A stretch of DNA of 64,000 bases, taken from Deltaproteobacteria bacterium. Its GTDB lineage: Bacteria > Desulfobacterota > Desulfarculia > Adiutricales > Adiutricaceae. A model generated the notes under the pieces. That model was not told where the DNA came from and ran no database searches. It was given only the letters and a program-made list of their open reading frames with translations. The stretch spans positions 1 through 64,000 of the forward strand of contig JAISCZ010000069.1 of the NCBI GenBank assembly GCA_031265205.1, in the 5' to 3' direction. A program made the position numbers and the translations under genes. Positions within the stretch are counted from its first letter, which is position 1, and the number at the start of each line of letters is the position of its first letter. This document shows positions 16,287 to 26,397 of this stretch, piece by piece.

Positions 16287-17119
16287 CCGCGCCCACCCCA
16301 GAACAGAGACCCGACGCTCTCCCGCCCCTGGGGGATTTTATCTCCCCCGCGGCGCCCCAGGGGGCCGAGTACTCTTTTTGGGAGCACTTGCGGGAACTGC
16401 GCGCGCGGCTCATCAAAGCCCTTCTCGCGATTTTTCCGGCCTGCCTTGTCGCTTACGAGTGGAGCCCCGAGATCCTCTCTTTTCTGACAAAGCCCCTTTT
16501 GAGGATTATGCCCGAGGGCCAGGGCCTCATCGCGACCGCCCTGCCGGAAACCTTTTTAATTCATTTGAAACTGTCGTTGTGGAGCGGCCTTTTTCTTTCC
16601 TCGCCCTTCTGGCTCTATCAGCTCTGGGCCTTCGCGGCTCCGGGCCTGTACCGCAAGGAGCGGAAGGCCATCGTCAGGCTCGCCGCCATGGCCTTTATCC
16701 TCCTCGTTTTGGGCGCGGCCTTCGCCTACTATACGGCCCTGCCGATTGGATTTAAGTTTTTGGTGGGCTTCGGGAGTTCCGAGGTGCGGATTCTTCCGGC
16801 CATCGGCGATTATCTCTCCCTGACGACTACCCTTCTTTTGTCGTTTGGGCTGGCCTTTGAGCTGCCCCTCTTTCTAATGTTCTTGGCCTCCGTGGGGCTC
16901 GTCAATTCCGCGCGACTCGCCCGGTTCAGGCCCTACGCCATTGTCATTATCGTGACGGTGGCCGCCTTTCTTACCCCGCCGGACGTGGTCAGCCAAATTC
17001 TCATGTCCATTCCCATGCTGGGTCTCTATGAGCTGAGCCTCTTTTTAATTCGGTCGAAGGAGAGGGCCCGGGAAAAGGCCCTTTTAAAGTCGGAAAAAGA
17101 GGAAGGCGGCGCGCCTTAA
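16283..17119 (+). CDS. tatC: twin-arginine translocase subunit TatC
   Basis: Polytopic TatC that recognises RR signal peptides. The 278-residue protein has the cytosolic HLRELRARLIKAL motif, the FWLYQLWAFAAPGLYRKER signature, and six hydrophobic segments. ATG at 16283 overlaps the tatB stop by four bases and is preferred over the upstream start at 16232. N-terminal 30 residues are Pro-rich. C-terminus ends in a charged tail (KSEKEEGGAP). Convergent with hsdR downstream. Confidence 0.95.
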   Translation: MTAPTPEQRPDALPPLGDFISPAAPQGAEYSFWEHLRELRARLIKALLAIFPACLVAYEWSPEILSFLTKPLLRIMPEGQGLIATALPETFLIHLKLSLWSGLFLSSPFWLYQLWAFAAPGLYRKERKAIVRLAAMAFILLVLGAAFAYYTALPIGFKFLVGFGSSEVRILPAIGDYLSLTTTLLLSFGLAFELPLFLMFLASVGLVNSARLARFRPYAIVIIVTVAAFLTPPDVVSQILMSIPMLGLYELSLFLIRSKERAREKALLKSEKEEGGAP

Positions 17120-17189
17120 GAAAATTTGGCTCGTCAGGACCAAAGGCAAAAAAATTACTGTTTATAGCTGAACGTTAGCTATTTGAAAA

Positions 17190-20100
17190 TTAAACTAGTC
17201 CATAGTACTTGAAATAAAATTGTTTTAACTTTTCAATAACGGTTTGTTTTTTTTTAATTCGATTGTCGCTTCCAAAACGTGACGCTGGCGGTAAGAGTTT
17301 ATCTATAGAAGTGCCAGTAGTCTTTAAAATTCCATCATAGCAAGCGATATTAATAAATCGACGTGTCTCATTTCCTTTTAAATTTTCTTCCTCGATTAAT
17401 GAATTTAAATCGTCATTTAAGCGTTTTTGGATAAAATTGGGCCACTCTTCAAAAATATCTTTAGTTGATAAATTTATATGCTCAATAAAACGTTTGATAA
17501 GCTCTTTTTTGCTTCGCAATTCTATACTAGAATTGATAGCTTTATCGATTGCGATATTAATCGTATCATCTTCACAATTTGAAGCGTGGTATTTTTCAAT
17601 GAGTGAAAGTATATAATCAACGTTAACATCAATTTGCTTAATTAGCTCTAACTCGAAGAGAATATCATCATTAATGTTTTCTCTTTGATTATCCATTATT
17701 TTACGAAATTTATTATATAAATCAATGTAAATACTCTGATAATCTTGAAATGATCCAATAGAAATGAGATCGTATTCGACAAAGTTATCGAATGATTTTA
17801 AAATATTTTTAAAACGTAAAATTTGACCAAAAAGGCGTATAAATTCTTTTTGAGATCGTTCGCCAAGTATCACATTTTCTAATGGAAATAGTTTTTGAAG
17901 TTTAGAGATTAATTCCGCGTATCCAGGATAATAATTTCCATTTTGTTCGTAACCATTATAGTAATCTGAGAAAGACTTTAATAAGACAATACTATTTGAG
18001 TTCTTGTTACCAAACATTGCTATTGCTTCATCAGTTTCTTTTTGCAAATTTCTAAAACTGACGATATTGCCAAATATTTTAACGCTATTAAGTACGCGAT
18101 TAGTTCGTGAAAAAGCTTGCATTAATCCATGGTGTTTGAGATATTTATCAACCCATAATGTATTTAAAGTAGTCGCGTCAAAACCGGTAAGAAACATATT
18201 GACAACAATAAGTAAATCTATTTCACGATTTTTCATGCGTAATGAAAGATCTTTGTAATAATTTTGAAATTTATCAGAAGAAGTATCATAATTTGTGCCA
18301 AAATGATTATTATAATCTAATATCGCCGCTTCGAGAAAATCACGAGAAGTTTTGTCAAGCTTATCGTTATCAAAAGACTCGTCAGGCACAATGTCTTCTG
18401 ACTCAGCTTCATTAGCGCTGAAACTGTATATGGTCGCTACAACCAAATTAGAATTAATTTCGGTAAGTTGAGATTTAAACTCAGAATAATATCTCATTGC
18501 CATTGCGATAGAAGAGGTTGCTAATATTGAATTAAAACCGTTAACATGTTGTATCTTGACGGCATCAGTAGTTTTGCCCGCGGAGACATCGCCTACGTTT
18601 GTGATAATTTTATGAAAATATATAGAGTGTTTTTGATTGCGATATGTTTTATGTTCAAAATGTTCGATAATATATTTGACTATATTTTGGATACGTTCTG
18701 GGGATGATAAAGCGTTTTCAGTATCTATTGTCTTTGTAAGATTGTCTTTTATCTCATCTTTTTGTTTTAAGGTATTAATAAAATCAACTCGAAATGGCAA
18801 TACATTTTCATCATTAATAGCGTCGACAACGGTATAAGTATGAAGTTTATCGCCAAACGCCTGTGATGTTGTGCGAAGCTGTGGACTAGTTTGGTTATTA
18901 GCGTTATTTGCGAATATGGGAGTTCCGGTAAAACCAAAAATATGATAATTATTAAAAGCTTTTGTTATTTTATGATGCATTTCGCCAAATTGAGAACGAT
19001 GGCATTCATCAAAGATGATGACAATATGTTTCATGAAAATATTATGAGTCTTATTTTTATTCATGAAAACATCTAATTTTTGTATTGTAGTAATAATAAT
19101 TTTGACATTGTCATCTTCAAGTTGATTTTGAAGTATTTTAGTGGAAGCATTACTATTTGCCGCGCCTCTTTCAAAACGGTCATACTCTTTCATCGTTTGA
19201 TAATCAAGATCTTTACGGTCAACGACAAATAAAACTTTATCAATTCCATTTAACGATGTAACGAGTTGAGCTGTTTTGAAACTAGTAAGAGTCTTGCCAC
19301 TGCCTGTAGTATGCCAAATATAACCACCGGCATCAATAGTTCCAGTCTTATTATTATCAGTTGAAAAAATAATACGAGAAATTATTCGCTCAATAGCAAC
19401 AATCTGATAAGGACGCATAACAAGAAGTAACTCATCATATGTGAAAACACAATAGCGTGTTATAATATTTAAAAGAGAAATTTTATTAAAGAAAGTTGTT
19501 GTAAAATCTTCAATTTTGGTTATAGCCTTATTATTAGCGTCAGACCAGTATGACGTGAATTCAAAACTGTTGCTAGTTTTTTTGCGTCCACAGCGCTCGG
19601 TTTCCCCTAGTTTATATATGTGAGAAAGTCTTGTTGTATTAGAATAATATTTTGTATTAGTTCCATTAGATATAACGAAAATCTGAATATATTCATATAA
19701 TCCTGATGACGCCCAAAAGCTATCGCGCTGATAACGTTGGATCTGGTTGAAAGCGTCCCGAAGCGAAGTTCCACGCCTTTTTAATTCAATATGAACTAAC
19801 GGGAGACCATTTATTAGCACAGTTACATCATAACGTGTTTTATGAATGCCATTAAACTCGTTGTATTGATTAATTACTTGTGATATATTATTATTAATAT
19901 TTTTTTTGTCTAATAAATAAATATTTTTAGTGCTTCCATCATCTCTTTTTAAAATTTGAATATGATCAAATTGAATTTTTCTTGTTTTTTCAACAATCCC
20001 ATCGCTTTGTTTTGCTAAACATTCTTTAAAAAATCGCTCCCATTCATTGTCAGAGAAAGTAATATTATTTAATAATTCAAGCTGACAACGTAAATTATTT

Positions 20101-20267
20101 ATCAGTTCGGGTTCAGTATGGAAAGGAAGATAATCATATCCTTGACTTGATAATAAATTAATAAAATGATTCTCTAAATCAGTTTCACTTTGATAAATGT
20201 TAGTATTTCTTAACGCTGAAATATATTCGTCTATAACGGTTGTTTTAGTTAAAAAACTTGATATCAT
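17190..20267 (-). CDS. hsdR: type I restriction enzyme R subunit
   Basis: Motor and nuclease subunit of a type I restriction-modification complex (1025 residues). The N-terminal nuclease has the PD-(D/E)XK layout: Asp147, then Glu161-Leu-Lys163 (HIELKRRG). SF2 helicase motifs follow: Walker A HTTGSGKT (about residue 317), DECHRSQ, GFTGTP and the C-terminal LIVVNMFLTGFD. The start resembles EcoR124I-type HsdR (NIYQSETDLE...). The gene is AT-rich, like hsdS and hsdM upstream, and unlike the neighbouring core genes. It lies 14 bases after hsdS and looks intact. Confidence 0.96.
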   Translation of the reverse strand: MISSFLTKTTVIDEYISALRNTNIYQSETDLENHFINLLSSQGYDYLPFHTEPELINNLRCQLELLNNITFSDNEWERFFKECLAKQSDGIVEKTRKIQFDHIQILKRDDGSTKNIYLLDKKNINNNISQVINQYNEFNGIHKTRYDVTVLINGLPLVHIELKRRGTSLRDAFNQIQRYQRDSFWASSGLYEYIQIFVISNGTNTKYYSNTTRLSHIYKLGETERCGRKKTSNSFEFTSYWSDANNKAITKIEDFTTTFFNKISLLNIITRYCVFTYDELLLVMRPYQIVAIERIISRIIFSTDNNKTGTIDAGGYIWHTTGSGKTLTSFKTAQLVTSLNGIDKVLFVVDRKDLDYQTMKEYDRFERGAANSNASTKILQNQLEDDNVKIIITTIQKLDVFMNKNKTHNIFMKHIVIIFDECHRSQFGEMHHKITKAFNNYHIFGFTGTPIFANNANNQTSPQLRTTSQAFGDKLHTYTVVDAINDENVLPFRVDFINTLKQKDEIKDNLTKTIDTENALSSPERIQNIVKYIIEHFEHKTYRNQKHSIYFHKIITNVGDVSAGKTTDAVKIQHVNGFNSILATSSIAMAMRYYSEFKSQLTEINSNLVVATIYSFSANEAESEDIVPDESFDNDKLDKTSRDFLEAAILDYNNHFGTNYDTSSDKFQNYYKDLSLRMKNREIDLLIVVNMFLTGFDATTLNTLWVDKYLKHHGLMQAFSRTNRVLNSVKIFGNIVSFRNLQKETDEAIAMFGNKNSNSIVLLKSFSDYYNGYEQNGNYYPGYAELISKLQKLFPLENVILGERSQKEFIRLFGQILRFKNILKSFDNFVEYDLISIGSFQDYQSIYIDLYNKFRKIMDNQRENINDDILFELELIKQIDVNVDYILSLIEKYHASNCEDDTINIAIDKAINSSIELRSKKELIKRFIEHINLSTKDIFEEWPNFIQKRLNDDLNSLIEEENLKGNETRRFINIACYDGILKTTGTSIDKLLPPASRFGSDNRIKKKQTVIEKLKQFYFKYYGLV

Positions 20268-20281
20268 ACTTATTACCGTTA

Positions 20282-21421
20282 CTACGTATTTAAGTTAAAA
20301 TTAAGAAATTGATGGCGATAATATTCATATTGTTTTAATCTCGCGTTAATTTCGGCAGGAAGTCCTTCGTTCATATCATTAATTAAGATAAAAAATGGAT
20401 CTAGGATAGATACGATAAAATCTTGCTCTTTAATGGTTGGTATCGCAATAGAATACATTTCTAACATTGGTTTTCGTATCGATTTTACTGAAGCGTGAAC
20501 AGCAGTCATATTAATGTAATGTAAAAAATTAGTTTGCATATAATAGAAAATAAATTTTGGATTGATTTCAGTATTGGTAATCTTTATCCTATAAGCTTTT
20601 TGGTGAAGCGCGTATTTCCCTTTAAAATAGTGAAATATTTTTCCAACTCCAACGCCGTCACCAGAAGTAATAATAGCTGTTTCATCAAATTCATATGAGT
20701 TTTTGTAGCGCATATCTTGAGACCTTACAAAAAAAGGATAAATACCGTTTTTATGCTCTTCGTTTGCGTTACTGCTTCCAGCGCCAATTTCCGCAATATC
20801 TCCTAATTTTAACCATTGAAAAGTTTGAAAATTATTTTGAATTACGCGTTTCCTATTATCTATAAAATTTATAGAATCGAAAGAAAGAAGAGAGTCTCGG
20901 TAATATTCAAATTGAATCTTTCGTGTTTTAAGTTCCTGCGAAAGGACAGATATAAGTTCCGTAAATTTATCAAAAATATTTACTATCAGAGCTTGAATAT
21001 GAAGAGGTGGGATGGGGATTAAAATCTTATCTAAAATTGTTTTTGTTAAAGTGGGAACGCCACCAGCTAAATTAAATTTTTCTAAACGTTGCGTTTGCAA
21101 ATAATAGTAAAAGAATTTTGGATTTAATAATTTAATATCTATTTTGGTATAGAAAATTGTGTCGATAGTCCAAAAAGGAACATTAACATAAAAAATTTTA
21201 TCGAGGGATCCTTTGCGAGGTATAAGAACTGATTCCATATCATAAATATATTGATTGGAATAACGTATTATTCCACCAGAACCATATACTGGAAATTCAC
21301 CTTGTGATGAACAATTCTGGGGCAGACCGTAGGATATTTTAGCAACTTCGCTTAATTGAACAAAGTCGACCACATTATTATCTATAAATTTTAAAACAAT
21401 ATCTTCGTTATGATAGTCCAT
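20282..21421 (-). CDS. hsdS: type I restriction enzyme specificity subunit
   Basis: DNA-specificity subunit, 379 residues with two target recognition domains: the first about residues 15-155, the second about 200-355. Each ends in a conserved helix (YYRDSLLSF, YYRHQFLNF) that spaces the two halves. The conserved IPIPPLHIQ and IAIPTIKEQ motifs mark the half-site boundaries. Length is normal. AT-rich. Recognition sequence cannot be read from the protein by eye. Confidence 0.94.
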   Translation of the reverse strand: MDYHNEDIVLKFIDNNVVDFVQLSEVAKISYGLPQNCSSQGEFPVYGSGGIIRYSNQYIYDMESVLIPRKGSLDKIFYVNVPFWTIDTIFYTKIDIKLLNPKFFYYYLQTQRLEKFNLAGGVPTLTKTILDKILIPIPPLHIQALIVNIFDKFTELISVLSQELKTRKIQFEYYRDSLLSFDSINFIDNRKRVIQNNFQTFQWLKLGDIAEIGAGSSNANEEHKNGIYPFFVRSQDMRYKNSYEFDETAIITSGDGVGVGKIFHYFKGKYALHQKAYRIKITNTEINPKFIFYYMQTNFLHYINMTAVHASVKSIRKPMLEMYSIAIPTIKEQDFIVSILDPFFILINDMNEGLPAEINARLKQYEYYRHQFLNFNLNT

Positions 21422-21489
21422 TATTCATATTCTCGTTTCAACAATTGTATTTGATATTTAAAATAATTATTTCCATGTGATAGCATAAA

Positions 21490-23091
21490 TTAATACCTGT
21501 CAATCTTTGCAATAATTTCGGCGATCTCGTTACGTAAAATAACTCCTCTAGCGTTAATTTTCTGAATTTTTAGATTCAACGCGGAAATATCGATCGCTTC
21601 ACGGTTTTCTTCTCGTTCGATGTAATTATTCACGGAAATATTATAATCATGTTTGGCAATTTCAGAACAAGATACAAGTTTTGAGAAGTAGTGAATAGTG
21701 TCTCTATTTTCGTAAGTTGTTAGAATTGTTCCGATATTACGCGGCGTTAGTTTATTATGATTCTTTAATTTAACAAATTCATGGCTAGCGTCAATAAATA
21801 ATAAGTATTTATCTTTTTTTGATTTTTTAAGAATTAGTACGCAAGTTGTTACGCTCGTTCCAAAAAAGAGATTGTCAGGGAGCCTAATTACGCAGTCAAC
21901 ATAGTTATTTTCAATAAGATATTTACGTATTTTTTGTTCTGCCCCACCGCGATAAAGTATGCCAGGAAAACAAACGATAGCCGCTACTCCATTTTCTGCG
22001 AGCCAAGATATTGAGTGCAATATAAACGCGAGATCAGCTTTCGATTTTGGCGCGAGAATTCCGGCGGGGGAAAACCGCGAATCGTTGATGAGCAAAGGGT
22101 TATTTGCGCCATCCCATTTTATAGAATATGGAGGATTTGAAACAATAGCCTCAAAAGGTTTATCGTCAAAATTAAGAGGATCGATCAAAGTATCGCCTAG
22201 CGTTATATTAAATTTGTCAAAATCAATATCATGCAAAAACATATTAATTCGGCAAAGATTATATGTTGTTATGTTGATTTCCTGTCCGAAAAAACCTTGT
22301 CGGATATTATCTTTGCCGAGAATTTTGGCGAATTTAAGAAGAAGGGAACCCGAACCACAAGCGGGATCATATACTTTATTCACTTCGCTTTTGTTAACAA
22401 TCGTTAAACGCGTGAGCAATTCTGAAACTTCTTGTGGCGTATAATATTCTCCACCGCTTTTACCGGCTGCGCTAGCGTACATTCCCATTAAAAATTCATA
22501 AGCGTCACCGAAAGCATCTATCGTATTGTCTTTATAATCACCGAGATCCATATCAGCGATCCCATTCATCAACTTTAAAAGCTTTTCATTTCTTCTGGTG
22601 ACAGTATTTCCAAGTTTTTTGCTATTCACGTCAATATCGTCAAAAAGGCCTTTGAGGTTAGCTTCGCTTTCCGTTCCACGCGCGGAGGCTTCAATATTTC
22701 TAAAAATTGTTTCCAGAGTTTCATTAAGATTATCGTCAATTTTGGCGCGTCTTAGCACATTCTCGAATAGTTCGCTAGGAGGAATAAAAAAACCTTTTGT
22801 TCTAACTATATCTTGCCGCGCTTGTTCCGCTTCAATCTCCGAAATCAAAGAATAGTTAAAAGTTAAAATTCCCGCGTCACGTTCGCCATCATTGATGTAC
22901 GTTGTGATATTTTCAGAGATATAACGATAAAATAGCATTCCGAGTATGTATTGTTTAAAATCCCAACCATCAACGCTCCCGCGAAGATCATTGGCTATTG
23001 CCCAAATTACTCGGTGTAACTCCGCTCGTTCAAGTTCTTTCGTGTTGTTGTCGGGCATAACCCATTCATAATCCTGATACACAAAGGCCAT
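21490..23091 (-). CDS. hsdM: type I restriction enzyme methylase subunit
   Basis: N6-adenine methyltransferase subunit of the same system (533 residues). SAM-binding motif I is DPACGSGS (242-249) and the catalytic motif IV is NPPY (319-322); GEYYTPQEV (214-222) is the typical preceding motif. The N-terminal helical HsdM domain (GMLFYRYISE) is present. First gene of the hsdM-hsdS-hsdR operon on the minus strand; 68 bases separate it from hsdS. AT-rich like the rest of the island. Confidence 0.96.
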   Translation of the reverse strand: MAFVYQDYEWVMPDNNTKELERAELHRVIWAIANDLRGSVDGWDFKQYILGMLFYRYISENITTYINDGERDAGILTFNYSLISEIEAEQARQDIVRTKGFFIPPSELFENVLRRAKIDDNLNETLETIFRNIEASARGTESEANLKGLFDDIDVNSKKLGNTVTRRNEKLLKLMNGIADMDLGDYKDNTIDAFGDAYEFLMGMYASAAGKSGGEYYTPQEVSELLTRLTIVNKSEVNKVYDPACGSGSLLLKFAKILGKDNIRQGFFGQEINITTYNLCRINMFLHDIDFDKFNITLGDTLIDPLNFDDKPFEAIVSNPPYSIKWDGANNPLLINDSRFSPAGILAPKSKADLAFILHSISWLAENGVAAIVCFPGILYRGGAEQKIRKYLIENNYVDCVIRLPDNLFFGTSVTTCVLILKKSKKDKYLLFIDASHEFVKLKNHNKLTPRNIGTILTTYENRDTIHYFSKLVSCSEIAKHDYNISVNNYIEREENREAIDISALNLKIQKINARGVILRNEIAEIIAKIDRY

Positions 23092-24466
23092 CTGTTTCCG
23101 CTAAGAGATAACATCTCGAAAACCATTAATCGCCAAAAAATATTATAATTCCGTTTGACTAATAAATCAAGAGTTAAAGTTTTGAGTTAAAAATTTCAAG
23201 TCCGCCAAAAAACCAGGCAGGTGAATTTTGGACTCTCCCAAAAGCCATTTTCGGTCCTCCATCCAGCGTTATGCGCACTCCCATTTCAAGGAATCACCAT
23301 AGTCCCCAACTCGCTTTTTGACCATTGAGCTGGTAATTTTAGACGTATTCTTTCTTTTGGCGCGTAGGCGATTGGCTTAAAGTCGTTATTCGGGCTGGTG
23401 ACCCCACAGAGGGAACTGATATTTTCGCGCTATACGAAGCGATATTATAATTATAATTTGACTTAACGCTGGCAATATAGAGCGAGCGCTTGAGATTATA
23501 TATTTGAGCGAGCCGCCGTTTAAAGAGAATTAAGACGGATCGAGTTATTGAAATAGACTGTCCGAGAATCCATTTAAATTCTTTGACGTTCCTTAATTTT
23601 TCAATAGCGGTTCGTCGCAGGCTTGAAGCGCCCCATCCCTCGCGACGCTGGGAACTCCCGTTGGCCGCTTTCGGCTATTTGGCGCTGCCCTTTTGGGGCG
23701 CAGGAGGGCCAGGGCTACGCTTTGGAAGACCGCTTATTTCGTGGGGGCTGACGAGAAGCGCTCACGCGCCCGCTATTGCCGCGATATCGGCGCGTCCGGC
23801 CCCAGGGCGGCGGGCGGAAATTAATTGAAGCCGAGCCTAATTAAACCTTCGTTCGCCCGGCCACGGGCTTAAGGCTCCCCATTCCTCGCGACGGGGCGTT
23901 CACCGGCTCGTAACTGGCTCTTGGCCCGTTCCCAGGGCGGTCTGGATAGCCAGGGCACGCTTTTTTTGTTGCCGCTTATTTCCTGGATGAGGGGCGCGAA
24001 GCCCGCGCTTTTCGTCCCTGGAGCCGAGTTTTTTCGGTTGGGCGCGGGCGGCGCCTCTCGGGAAAGCCGGGGAGGGCGTCACCCGCGCGAGGCGAGGCGC
24101 CCCCGCCTTAATCCGCGTAAAACCCGCTCCGCGAAGGGGGCGTCGTAAGTGGGGAGATGTCCCTCGCGGGCGAGTCCTCGCCTTTGGAGTTCCCGAGGGC
24201 GTGGGCCCCTCGCGGCGCCGCGGGCGGTGCGCCGCGAGAGAGGCTCGATCCCGCTTCAAGCCAAGGGTGGGCCAAGGCTTGGTCACAAAATTCATGTGAA
24301 ATATTATGGGCGCGATCCCAATATGGCGTGAAACGCGCCACAAGAGAGCCTCCTCGCGTGACGCTCTCTTTTTCGCCGAATGTTCTCCCGCGCGCTTTTA
24401 AGCCAGCGAGGCGCTCCACTCGGCCTTTTTTCCGGGCGCCTTTTGAGAGCGGAATTTTCTCAGAAC
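23092..24466. other. non-coding, decayed region between hsdM and the type ISP remnant
   Basis: About 1.4 kb. The first 500 bases are AT-rich and continue the restriction island; the promoter of the hsd operon should lie just above 23091. From about 23600 the sequence is GC-rich. Two imperfect copies of a segment lie about 245 bases apart (near 23627-23760 and 23871-24000), sharing CCCTCGCGACG-like and CCGCTTATTTCxTGG pieces. No intact frame with a ribosome binding site is seen. Confidence 0.4.
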
Positions 24467-25008
24467 GTGAATTTTGCCAAAGCGATTGAAAGGTACCGCG
24501 CCGATTCCGGCTCGGAGAGGGAAAAAGGCGCTCGCTTTGAGCGACTGATGGCCAATTTCCCGTGGAGTTATCCCCTTTTCGGCTCTCAGCGCGCCTTTCA
24601 AAGAGTCTGGGCTTGGCGCGATTTTTCTTGTCGCGAGGTTATCGGCCTCAGGGACGTTGGCGTTGACTTCGTGGGGCTGACGGCGGGAGGGGAGTGGTGG
24701 GCGACGCAAACGCCACCAAGAGAACGCTTATGTCTCCAAGGCGGCGCGGGACGGCTTTATCGCGACTTCCAGCGAGACTTTTAGGGTCCCGACGAGGGCG
24801 CCTTCGGCGCTTTCGTCCGCGTGGCCACGCAACGCTTAAAAGCGCCCCAAATTGAGGCGGCGGCGCCTCAAACGATCCCAACGATTGGGCGCGGGACCTT
24901 GGCGATCCCGGCTATATCCTCGCTCTTTTCGCGCGCGCGGTTACGGTCGGTTTGGAGACCCTTAAAATCATAAAGGGCCTGCCGCGGATTGATTTTGGAG
25001 TCATCTAA
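24467..25008 (+). pseudogene. remnant of a type ISP restriction-modification helicase (COG4889)
   Basis: Both ends of a large restriction helicase remain and the middle is deleted. The N-terminal part starts at GTG 24467 (VNFAKAIERYRADS, then SEREKGARFERLM, VWAWRDF, VGVDFVGLTAGGEWWATQ), matching the Mrr-like nuclease domain that opens type ISP enzymes (pattern SERDKG-x-FERL, TGIDLVA, GEYWAIQ). About 24694 the frame shifts and continues as NAYVSKAARDGF-IATSSETF. After a stop, an in-frame piece NDWARDLGDPGYILALF ... LKIIKGLP (24868-25008) matches the family's C-terminus. Full enzymes have about 1500 residues. The gene cannot be functional. Confidence 0.7.
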
Positions 25009-25014
25009 AGGCCT

Positions 25015-26397
25015 TTAGGCCAATATCTCCGCGACCTTGGCGGCGCATTCTTTGGCCAGGCGGGTGATTTCCCGCTCGTCCTCGCCTTCCACCATCACGC
25101 GCACCACGGGTTCCGTGCCCGAGGGGCGGAGAATAATCCGCCCTTTTTCCCCCAGCCGCTCCCGGCAGCGCTCGACAAGCTCGGTTACGCGCGCGTCTTC
25201 CAGGGCCAAACGCGGCTGGGGAACCCGCACGTTGATGAGCACTTGGGGGAAGGGGACCATGAGGGCCGCGAGCTCTTCCAAGGGGAGCCCGGTCTGGCGC
25301 ATGATCGCCAGGATTTGGAGGGCGGCTAAGGCGCCGTCCCCCGTGGTCGCGTGGTCCAGGAAGATAAGGTGCCCCGATTTTTCCCCGCCGAAATTGAGAT
25401 TTTCCTCGCGGAGTTTGGCGGCCACGTAGCGGTCCCCCACCTGGACGCGAAAAACTCGGATCCCCTCTTTGTTTAAGGCGAGCTCCAAGGCCATGTTGCT
25501 CATGACGGTGGCCGCGATGGCGTTATTTTTGAGGATCCCCCGCCGGTGGAAATGGAGGGCGCAGAGAAACATAATTTGGTCGCCGTCCACGACCCGGCCG
25601 CGCCCGTCGATGAGGATCGCCCGGTCCGCGTCCCCGTCCAGGGCGATTCCCACGCTCGCGCCCGTTTCCCGGACCTTGGCCGCGCAGACTTCGGGGTGGA
25701 GGGAGCCCACTCCATGGTTGATGTTGAAGCCGTCGGGCTCGGCGCCTAAAACTTCGACCTGGGCGCCCAGTTCCCTGAGGGCCATGGGGGCGCACTCATG
25801 GGCGGCCCCATGGGCGCAGTCCAGAACGACGCTTAGGCCCTCCAGGGTCATGTCGGGGGGAAAGCCCTTCTTCAGGGCGGCCACGTAGCGCCCCAGCGCG
25901 TCCCGGACGGGCCGGGCGCGGCCCACGTCCCGGGAGCTGGGCCGCTCTCGGAGCAAAAGCGCGGAATCGTTCATGAGGGCTTCCAGGCGGGCCTCGGTCG
26001 CGTCGGGGAGCTTATAGCCCTCGGAATCGAAGATCTTGAGGCCGTTGTCCGCGAAGGGGTTGTGGGAGGCGGAGATGACGACCCCCGCGTCCGCCCTCTC
26101 GCTCGCGGTGAGGCCCGCCAGCGCCGGGGTGGGGAGGACCCCCGCGCGGAGCGCGTCCCCGCCCTGGCTGAGGATTCCCGCGATGACCGCGCTTTCCAGC
26201 ATGTCCCCGGAAAGGCGCGTGTCTTTGCCCACGACGATCTTGGGGGCGCGGCGCGGGGCGCGCTCGCGCCGCAGCCAAAGGGTCAGGGCGCGGCCCAGGG
26301 CCAGGGCGGTCTCGGCCGTCACGGGCTCGCGGTTCACCTCGCCGCGGACGCCGTCGGTGCCGAAGAGGCGGCGGGGGGCTGAGGCGAATTCCGTCAA
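25015..26397 (-). CDS. glmM: phosphoglucosamine mutase
   Basis: Converts glucosamine 6-phosphate to glucosamine 1-phosphate for UDP-GlcNAc and thus peptidoglycan and LPS. The 460-residue protein has the phosphoserine loop ISASHNPFADNG, metal loop DGDADR, sugar-binding GEKSGH and the phosphate-binding RPSGTEP. The TTG start overlaps the ybbR stop (TTGA), so expression is coupled to the c-di-AMP genes upstream, an arrangement conserved in many bacteria where CdaA and CdaR control GlmM. Confidence 0.96.
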   Translation of the reverse strand: MTEFASAPRRLFGTDGVRGEVNREPVTAETALALGRALTLWLRRERAPRRAPKIVVGKDTRLSGDMLESAVIAGILSQGGDALRAGVLPTPALAGLTASERADAGVVISASHNPFADNGLKIFDSEGYKLPDATEARLEALMNDSALLLRERPSSRDVGRARPVRDALGRYVAALKKGFPPDMTLEGLSVVLDCAHGAAHECAPMALRELGAQVEVLGAEPDGFNINHGVGSLHPEVCAAKVRETGASVGIALDGDADRAILIDGRGRVVDGDQIMFLCALHFHRRGILKNNAIAATVMSNMALELALNKEGIRVFRVQVGDRYVAAKLREENLNFGGEKSGHLIFLDHATTGDGALAALQILAIMRQTGLPLEELAALMVPFPQVLINVRVPQPRLALEDARVTELVERCRERLGEKGRIILRPSGTEPVVRVMVEGEDEREITRLAKECAAKVAEILA

